In this document: positions 56,868 through 64,000 of the stretch, one piece after another
Position numbering within the stretch: position 1 is the stretch's first letter
Layout of the letters: each line of letters opens with the position of its first letter
Assembly: GCA_936432065.2 (NCBI GenBank)
Contig: OW386293.2
Span: forward strand, 26,920,234 to 26,984,233
Source of the DNA: Rutpela maculata
Taxonomy: Eukaryota; Arthropoda; Insecta; Coleoptera; Cerambycidae
Direction of reading: 5' to 3'
DNA length: 64,000 bases
Program-made: the position numbers and the translations under genes
The notes under the pieces: model-generated
Told to the model about the DNA's origin: nothing
What the model saw: only the letters and a program-made list of their open reading frames with translations
The model's database searches: none

Positions 56868-57644
56868 ATATATAGATTTCCAGCTTAGATTCATAGACCA
56901 TATCAACTCACTTGTCAGAAAATCGTATTACTTACTAAAAAATTTATATGCTAACCGTTATTGCCTTACGCGAAATATTAGAATTAGACTCTGTGACACA
57001 TTAATACTGTCAATCTTTAATTATCGTGATATTGTTTATGGCCCGTGTTTAGACGCTTACACTTCCACGCGAATACAAAAAGTACAAAATTCATGTATAC
57101 GTTTTATTTTTGGGCTGCAATGCAGAGAGCATACAACTCCATTCATCAGGGATATTAAATGACTTAAAATGTTCAATCGTAGAAATCTCCATTTGGTATG
57201 TTTTACTCACAAAGTTCTGACAACTCGCATTCCTAATTATTTATCATGTAAATTAAGTCCGAGAACATACATACATAATAGAAACTTGAGATTTACAAAT
57301 CAGCTTACCATCCCCCAACATACTTCTGCCTTATTCCAACGATCTTTCTTTTATCAAGCTGCAACCACTTATAATTCTTTGCCAGAGGAAGTGAAACCAT
57401 TGTCCTTACTTTCTTTTAAAAGCAACGCAAAAAAGTTGTATCTAGGTAAACAATGATCCGATATGTTTGCTATTGTAAATATGAACACTTGTATTTTTTT
57501 TCTTTTCTTATTTCTCTACTCTGTATTTTTTTTATCTAGTACTGTCTAGAAATGTTAATTATTTATTGTATGAATTGTCTTGGTTGAGTGGTAGAACAGC
57601 TAGTCTGAACTCCGCCAAGACAGTAAAATAAATAAAGACCATTT

Positions 57645-57666
57645 ATTATTATTATTATTATTATTA
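57645..57666 (+). repeat. (TTA)n tail of LINE
   Basis: A TTATTATTATT run after the TAAATAAAGACCATT end, the same type of 3' end as at 17104-17135. Confidence 0.8.
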
Positions 57667-57669
57667 TAT

Positions 57670-59640
57670 TGACATGTATTTTTATCCCCATCTAATGACA
57701 GAAAGCTCAAACTAAAGTATCTAGTACACTAATTGAAAAAACTAAACAAGAATGCTAAAAAAAAAATAAAGAAATAACAAAAACCAGTATTTACCTTAGA
57801 GATTTTATTAAAAGTACAATCATATTCCAAGAAAATAACATTTAACGTTAACTATGGACAGCTCAATCGGCCATTTCTCGGAGTTATAAGTCAAAAATTA
57901 AATGATTTCACAAAAACTGTAAAATCACAAAATCAGATCCAGGGCACAATTCTAATTCATTTGCCGTAAAACAATCCAGAACTAGGGGAAAAAGCTCTAA
58001 GAAAAATAAAAAATATCATTAAAACTTTAAGCAGGTTAATTAACACTTGTGTAAACTATGTAAAAACTAGATTAAATAGATTAAGAAGGGACCAGTAAAG
58101 ATTGCAGAACAAGCTGCTAGAGCTAGATTTAAGTAAAACAGTGAATTAAAACCAAGTGCGACGACAATGTTTGCGGTAAATGAGAAAGACAAAACGGATA
58201 GCAATGGAACTTATCTCAAAATGATCAGGAGAAAACCAGAAACAGAATCCAAGCAGCAAAAGTCAGTAAGAGAATCCAAAAAAAAGTCAAAAATAATCTT
58301 TTTTTTTTGTTAATTGACTTATTATATTAACGTCCTGACGAAGTTTAGCTAACGCAATTCTACCTCTACTCTCTTTTCAAAAATTCTTCAATAAAATTTA
58401 ATCAAGGAGGCCAAGAAGTCAGGTCAAATGTCAAACGCCGCGTCAGAGGATTATATCCTGTTTCCTGAACCAATCAGAATATCCGGGGCTGCAAAAAGTA
58501 GGCTGTTGAAAAATTCTTCACCTTGGCAACGGACCTAAAAGAACAGGAGAGTAAAATAAACATGAAAGTGCGAGCGTCGTTTTGCAGAAAAGCATATTAA
58601 AGAAAGAAAATTAAGTGGAAAATTTGAAGAAAATCCACTGGAAACTAGCAGAAAATCTAGAGCAATCAATGTTCTACAAGTTAAACATCATTAATCTGGA
58701 GGAAAATAGCAATCCAGACACCAAGAAGCAAAATTCATCACCTCTCCAAGGGGCGCCACCAGACCAACAGCACAAAAACGAGAGTAAGAGTATTTAAAGC
58801 CGATAAAAACATTAAAATTCAATAAAAACATTAATTAGGCACAAGCCTAACCTAGAACTATTATTTAACCTTGAGTGACAAACAATTTTAGAATAAGTAA
58901 AAGTTTTCACAACTCAACCGATCGAAGCTTGGTCAATGTTCACTAAATTTAAGATAATTAGCTGGAAATAGGGAGATAGGGATAAAGTAAGTTTCAACTA
59001 TTTCAAAAGTTATTATTTTTCACTAATTGAAAAATGAAAGTTGTGTTTTAAAGTCAAATTCTAAAAATTTCATAAAATCAAAGCAGTGAGAAGTTGTTTA
59101 GGTAACCAGTAAAGCAGCATTGGGTTGTGTTCAGTAGGAACTTAGGCATAAAAACATTTCACATTCAAATTTCCTATTTTGAAAGCATAAAAAATTCATT
59201 TCATTCAAGCAAAATTTCATTTTCAAATCGAAGTTTCATTGGCAACCCACAACAAACCTTTAGATAAGAGCTCGACTAAGCTATCCAAAGTTAAAAGAGG
59301 CATTTTTTAAAACTTCCATCAGTAATTCCCCACTTCCCAGAAGACGAATTGAGCAAACAACGTAAGCAAAGGTGCAATTGTCATTGTAAGTGTTATTTAG
59401 GGACGTTCCTGCTGTTGCTTGCTGATTAGAATTTCTTTTGTGGAAATTCTGATCATTTTTGCAAGTGTTCCTTAAATTCGAATAATTATTTTTAAAGGTG
59501 TAATTGAGATAAGTGGATGGCCGTAGACAAGTTCGAAATATAATTTATTAAACTATGGTACACTTATGTGCAATAAAATCGCGTACACCTATTTTTCGCT
59601 ATATTAAATCATTCTTTATTTATTTGTCAGTGTCATATTT
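57670..59640. other. Unassigned; possible decayed retroelement coding
   Basis: Between about 57840 and 58290 one plus frame has long Lys/Asn-rich stretches with few stops (for example AEQAARARFK and RRKPETESKQQKS), which could be a decayed ORF1-like region. No motif confirms it. An ORF at 58615-58797 has no recognised family. The rest is featureless. Confidence 0.3.
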
Positions 59641-59645
59641 TCGAA

Positions 59646-60355
59646 ATGCCGAAATTAACTGAACATGAAGAAATTCTAATTCTCTCTAAAATTGAAGAGG
59701 GATGGTCTATCAGTGCAGTTGCTAACCATTATCACTTAAATAAAAGTACTGTTATGAGTGGGAAGAAAAGGTGGGAGGAGGAACGTACCATAAAGAGAAA
59801 AGACGGTTCAGGCCGACCGAGAAGTTCAAATCTCGCTCAAGATGAAGCGCTCCTTGGCTATTTGAGAGAAAATCTGTTTCCAACAGCAGTAGACGCTGTG
59901 CCCATGGCAAATTTTCCAGCATCGAGGTCAACAGCTAGTCGAAGGATGGGAAAATCGGAATTAAAAAAACTGTGTAAGTGCCAAGAAGACCATAATAACA
60001 GAAGAACATAAGCAAGCCCGCATTCTGTTTAAATTATGTCTATCGCCCGTTGGAGTTCTGGAACAATGTTGTGTTTACCGATGAAAAAGTTTTTCAGTTT
60101 TGTAATGACAGACATATTCGGAGGTACCGTCCTGCAAATACCAGGTTTCACGAACGCTACGTGTCTCCGCGGAACAGGTCCGGGTGATTTTCAGTTAATG
60201 TTTGGGCATGGATAAGCGTGTATGGCCCTGGTGTAGCGCGGCGTATCATGGGTAATGGTAGATTTAATGGACAGATTTATAGGGATATTTTGGAAAATGT
60301 TATGCTTCCTTCGAATTATCACTGCAGAACAGCCATGCAGAAAATCGCTTTTTAA
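59646..60355 (+). pseudogene. Tc1/mariner-like transposase, N-terminal half
   Basis: The first 121 codons are intact: MPKLTEHEEILILSKIEEGW, then SISAVANHYHLNKSTVMSG (helix-turn-helix), RKDGSGRPR (GRPR box) and a second helix-turn-helix region with SRSTASRRMGKSELKK. The frame then shifts near 59990. Decayed remains of the catalytic region follow (FWNNVVFTDEKVFQF near 60055-60100 and a VW-G-block near 60205-60240). The copy ends near 60355 before the second Asp. No flanking TIR was recognised. It belongs to a group different from the 9-10 kb remnant. Confidence 0.7.
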
Positions 60356-60359
60356 TGTT

Positions 60360-62740
60360 TTGAACTTTCAGAATTTGGCCTTATCTAAATATGATTTTTT
60401 ATGACAAATTTTGGCAAATATTTGCCTAAAAACTTTTTTCTCTAGTCCAAAACCTTTTTTCTCAAAACTGCATATTCATCGAATTTTCTCATCGAGAAAA
60501 AATAAGAAACGCTCCATTAATTTTCTTATATGTATATTATGTATAATAAACAAGTTATTTAGCCACACTGAATTGCTAATTTTATCGTGAAAGGATATGC
60601 CACTCAAATTAAAAGTAATGAATAAGCTTTTAACTTCAGTATTTCTGACGTAGGGCGTATTATTTATAAGTAAATTTCGAAAATATTAAAGTATAAAAAT
60701 TTTAGTTTTTAAAAGGTTGGAAAAGAGTTAAACTTCACGATCTATCTTGGTCAATTTTCAAAGAAAGCCACAAATTAAGGGAAATTCCAAATATTTAAAA
60801 ATTGTCTAAAATATCTCAATCCTGAGGTTTACTTATTGGTTTCTAAAAGAGTAAGTAAAAATGAATATCTATGCACAATTTCATTGATTTCTTATTCCTT
60901 CCTACATACTGCAAAAGGCCTATTTTCACTGCACTATTAATGTAACTGAATAAACACGACTAGAGATCTATGAATACCTACTAAATTAAGAAGATATGAA
61001 AAAGAGACGTTCATACAATTTACACCTACACTCCGACCTGTACTAAAGACCTCCTCGCTATAAAGAATTCGGTTAATTTGTAACAGTTAGCCGAAGAAAT
61101 GAGCACCAGCACCGTGCAGGATCGAGTTTCTTTTTTTTTAATTAATTTGTGATATGTGGTTGCTAATACATCGACTGAATAATTGGATGTATGCCCATAG
61201 TTCGCAGCATAGAACGGGCAAAAGGCGACCTTCACGGGATCCTGTCTTCGAGTCATTTAACCAACATTTTAACATTTCTTTGTTTTGCTGTCTGTAACAC
61301 TTTTTTATACCGTCTCCCTCACCGCTGCCAGGCTATATGTGTGTGATACGAATATCAACGGTGGCACTTGGGAGCAAAAAACTCCCGGCTGACGAGCATC
61401 GCGCGAGCTTCGCTTGCTTTTTTGGTTTATTTAGCGATCGACTAAGGTTTAGCTTTTATTGTTTCATTACGCTGTTATTTTGCTAAAAGCCGCTTGGAGC
61501 TGGGCGGGTTGCAAAAAGATACCAGATACCTACCGATCTTTGTCAGACGATATTAGCGGGCTGATTGTGCCCTTGGCTTTGAATTTTATTCTGAGTCATA
61601 TTTAGTTTTATAACTTATATGTTACAATAGTAAAATTAAGATCGATTATCAAAAGACAGTCTATATTGAAACTACAATTTTTGAAAGGTAATACCACAAA
61701 GCAAAAGATAATCTATTATTTAAATTAAAAACGTAGCTTAGCTTATTACGTAAAAGAGAGAATAAATCCCTGTCCGGAATATTAAAAGGTAAAATTCGTA
61801 AATAAACTAAGAGACTTTTGAAATAAAAAACAACTATGTAACAATAACAAAATTTATTGCGGAGATAAATGAATCGGTAAAGCAATTAGACAAATCAGGG
61901 TGCCGGAAAATAAACTTGTACTGACGAAATTAAAGTTATACATAACAATTTATACAAAAAGAGAATTGCGCAGAGAGACAGACAAACGTGAAAAGTACCT
62001 TTATACGGTAATTTAAAAATGTAAAACAGTAATGCTTGGCAAAAGGCCACAATACATAAAAACTTACAAGGCATACTCTAACAAAAAAAATAGATACGTA
62101 TTATTACTATAAGATAACCTTAACTAAAATATCACTCATAACCAAATTTGTTTCGTTAAATCAATAAACAAATCTTTAAATACAAGCAAAGGTAATCACA
62201 AAGGATATGAATTTAAATGCACTTAAAGAGACCATTAAACCAAAGTTTACAAAGAAACAACATGTTGTGATACTTTAAATCGACAAACAAATCTTTAAAA
62301 GAAAGTAATAGTACAGTACCTAGAGGTAAATAATATGCAAAACTTCGGAATAATGTCATATTGAACGGATTTCGTTAAATTTTGGCAGTATAATAGTAAA
62401 TGCTTCACAGAAAAGTTTCTGTATTGTGCGGAGACTTGCTAATTTATTGGGTGGCTCAGGGGGTGGCACTTAAAAATATATATATTTTTTGGAGCTGAAG
62501 TAGAATCAAATTTTAAGAAGAAAAGGTTCTATGCAATTTTTCACATAAATTGATAGTTTTTAAGTTATAACAACTTCAAAATTGCGATTTTAGCTTAAAA
62601 AAAAGGTATTTCCAAAGGGCTTTCGTCAAGTATCTCGAAAAGTATTGCTTTATCGAAAAAATGTTACAGACCAACTACAGAAAGTACAAACTGGGAATTA
62701 TAACCGAAGCAATGTGCGTCTACAGATTTTTTTAATAACA
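60360..62740. other. Non-coding, no gene recognised
   Basis: No ORF, RNA gene or clear repeat. A short GC-rich patch lies at 61340-61420. From about 62340 the sequence resembles subterminal MITE DNA, with the unit noted at 62744-62777 repeated later. Confidence 0.4.
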
Positions 62741-62743
62741 ACG

Positions 62744-63575
62744 TCGCCATTTTGCTACTGTAATTAGCCAGTAATTAAACAAAAAGGAATCTCAAACGCT
62801 GTTTCTCATTAATATATAGCATGGCGTAGATGCTCAATTTTTTTGGTTTGTATACAGCACTTGCTTTAGAAAAAAAATATAAAATTAAGAAATTTAAACA
62901 CTTGGTATTTTGTTTCACTGGTTTTTATTCAGATTTTTCTGACATATGTTTCGGTCTCACGACCATTATCAAAGAGTCTTAATAACTCAGTTATTAAGAC
63001 TCTTTGATAATGGTCGTGAGACCGAAACATATGTCAGAAAAATCTGAATAAAAACCAGTGAAACAAAATACCAAGTGTTTAAATTTCTTAATTTTATTTA
63101 ATATGTTTCATCAAGAACCTACCGCAGATTCAATTCAATTAAAAAAATATAGTTTAAACTATAAAGGTATTTTCGATAAAACGTATTTTTTTTTCCAAAT
63201 ATCTCAATAAATATTAGTTTTATTGAAAAATGGGTAGATATCAAAAATAAAACTCATAAATTGATAATGAATTTCGCTTGTTTATTTATTTACATAGATT
63301 TAATAGTTTCGGAGATATGAAAGTTTAAAAATGGCGTCCGAACGTTTATAAGACGAAAAGTGCAGTTTAAATGTTAAATATCTCAGAAACTGTGACACCT
63401 ACGTCACGCATGCTAAAAAATGAAATTAAAGACAATTAATTGCGCTTGCAAATTATTTTTTACTCGTTCTTGTAGCATAAGAAATAAAGAAGTTATGACG
63501 GAAAAATATGCGTATTTATATTTTTTTTTTATATAAAAAGGTCGCCGTTTTGTTACTTCAATTAGCCAGTAATTT
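62744..63575. repeat. Direct repeat pair of ~34 bp flanking the palindrome
   Basis: GTCGCCATTTTGCTACTGTA at 62744 and GTCGCCGTTTTGTTACTTCA at 63541, each followed by ATTAGCCAGTAATT. The two sit about 0.8 kb apart on either side of the perfect palindrome. They may be homologous ends of a repeat or a duplicated subterminal motif. Confidence 0.55.
62879..63097. repeat. Perfect 219-bp palindrome
   Basis: Each arm is 109 bp with a single central base (C at 62988). The left arm begins ATAAAATTAAGAAATTTAAA and the right arm is its exact complement. I found no mismatch along the arms. It contains the string TTTCGGTCTCACGACCATT. It would form a long uninterrupted hairpin in RNA or single-stranded DNA. 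Confidence 0.95.
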
Positions 63576-63650
63576 ATTTTAATTTTTTTTTTTTTTATTT
63601 ATTTTCGTTACAATATCCTACAGAACATTCGTTACAATATCCTTCCATTT

Positions 63651-63823
63651 ACAGGATAAGGGCGATTACAATAGTTATACAGTTAAGCACGTTTTTACAA
63701 TACAAAATATACACAAATTGTACGCAATTGTACAGGATAAGGGCGATTACAATAGTTATACATCACAATAGTTACACAGTTAAACACATTTTTACAATAC
63801 AAAATATACACAAATTGTACGCA
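63651..63823 (+). repeat. Two tandem copies of a 75-90-bp unit
   Basis: The unit starts ACAGGATAAGGGCGATTAC and ends TACACAAATTGTACGCA. Copies lie at 63651-63725 and 63732-63823. The second has about 16 extra bases (ATCACAATAGTTACAC). The unit resembles the 3' part of a LINE or SINE. Confidence 0.8.
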
Positions 63824-63825
63824 CT

Positions 63826-63950
63826 CCCCAACAAGCAAAATTTAAATGTTATACTATTATTTTGTATCATTGCAATTTTGTAACTGTGATAAAACAGCAA
63901 TAAAACAAACTGCTGTAGAAATATCAATTATAAACAAATTTGTTTATTGT
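63826..63950 (-). repeat. Fragment of the Tc1 family seen at 9.1-10.3 kb
   Basis: CCCAACAAGCAAAATTTAAA, then TTATACTA-TATTTT, AACAGCAATAAAACAAA and CAATTATAAA-CAAATTTGTT match 9988-10110 in order, with about 80-85% similarity by eye. It lacks the helix-turn-helix coding end. The window ends soon after. Confidence 0.65.
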
Positions 63951-64000
63951 GTAATTATGCCACATTTTACGTATAAAAAAAAGAAAAGAAAAACCAACAT

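Larger units (their letters stand above)
54375..57666 (+). pseudogene. CR1-like LINE: endonuclease + reverse transcriptase + (TTA)n tail
   Basis: The endonuclease is in 54390-55391: LVTETWLSP (catalytic Glu), RGGGIALYHR, GGVYRPPDTN, LTGDIIINLL and ISDHCPVY. Where GDFN is expected the sequence is GDII, so a catalytic Asn is lost. After a stop, the RT follows at 55491-56378: ATGTDGITLKML, NQSGFRQNHSTT, LLSLDYSKAFDTMS and GAPQGSILAPLLF. A frameshift precedes FYADDTNLYF (about 56283). After a SINE insertion (56515-56867) the C-terminal region resumes (SLVRKSYYLLKN, IQKVQNSCIRF, LLSFKSNAKKLYL), ending at 57453. The 3' end is TAAATAAAGACCATT followed by (TTA)n at 57645-57666. 5'-truncated and inactive. 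Confidence 0.85.

Noticed and set aside
63651..63823. A CRISPR-like array
   Set aside because: There are only two units, tandem without regular spacers, in an insect-type sequence.

Overview
The window looks like gene-poor, AT-rich euchromatin or heterochromatin of an insect, possibly a beetle; the order is a guess. The case for an insect rests on the mix of elements: Tc1/mariner transposases of an insect type, CR1-like and RNase H-bearing non-LTR retrotransposons, THAP and FLYWCH transposase pieces, and a 5S-rRNA-derived SINE. I found no convincing host protein gene, no true rRNA or tRNA gene, no CRISPR array and no bacterial-type operon. Nearly everything recognisable is a transposon or its remains, often nested.

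Layout. 1-12 kb: copies of a ~0.65 kb MITE, a Crypton-like tyrosine recombinase pseudogene split by a 1.43 kb palindromic element (3809-5241), a THAP/DDE transposase remnant, and a Tc1 remnant on the minus strand. 11.6-18.5 kb: an unidentified 229-aa ORF, a hAT-type MITE with a degenerate 8-bp target duplication, a mariner N-terminal fragment, a CR1-like LINE 3' end with a (TTA)n tail, and an RNase H LINE fragment cut by a tRNA-headed insertion. 19.8-26.7 kb: a FLYWCH/MULE fragment, then a three-level nest in which a mariner-like element (about 21896-26666) is split by a 3.1 kb palindromic element (22519-25622), whose loop holds a 5S-derived SINE (23809-24158).

28.2-36.5 kb is a run of palindromes: 28239-28793, 28796-30748, a long-TIR element at 30749-35706 and 35715-36473. 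The long-TIR element carries a decayed gene with XPG/FEN-like acidic motifs and a C-terminal Cys-rich (CXC/TSO1-like) domain. A mariner element is inserted in its left arm, and a 188-bp retroposed segment is inserted in that mariner. A second, less decayed relative of the XPG-like + CXC gene lies in a separate TIR element at 38362-40941. This pair is the best candidate here for a poorly described transposon family.

43-50 kb: a minus-strand LINE reverse transcriptase remnant next to a full-length 5S-derived SINE (44852-45227, 11-bp target duplication), then a complete 3.09 kb DNA transposon (46484-49576) with matching 15-bp TIRs, a perfect 8-bp target duplication and a nearly intact transposase broken by one frameshift in an A run. 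51-57.7 kb: two LINE remnants, a foldback, and a CR1-like LINE with endonuclease, reverse transcriptase and a (TTA)n tail, interrupted by a third 5S-derived SINE. 59.6-64 kb: a truncated Tc1 transposase, a perfect 219-bp palindrome, and tandem repeats beside a second fragment of the Tc1 family seen near 10 kb.

These sequences do not form a pathway. They record successive insertions whose order can be read from the target duplications and split genes.
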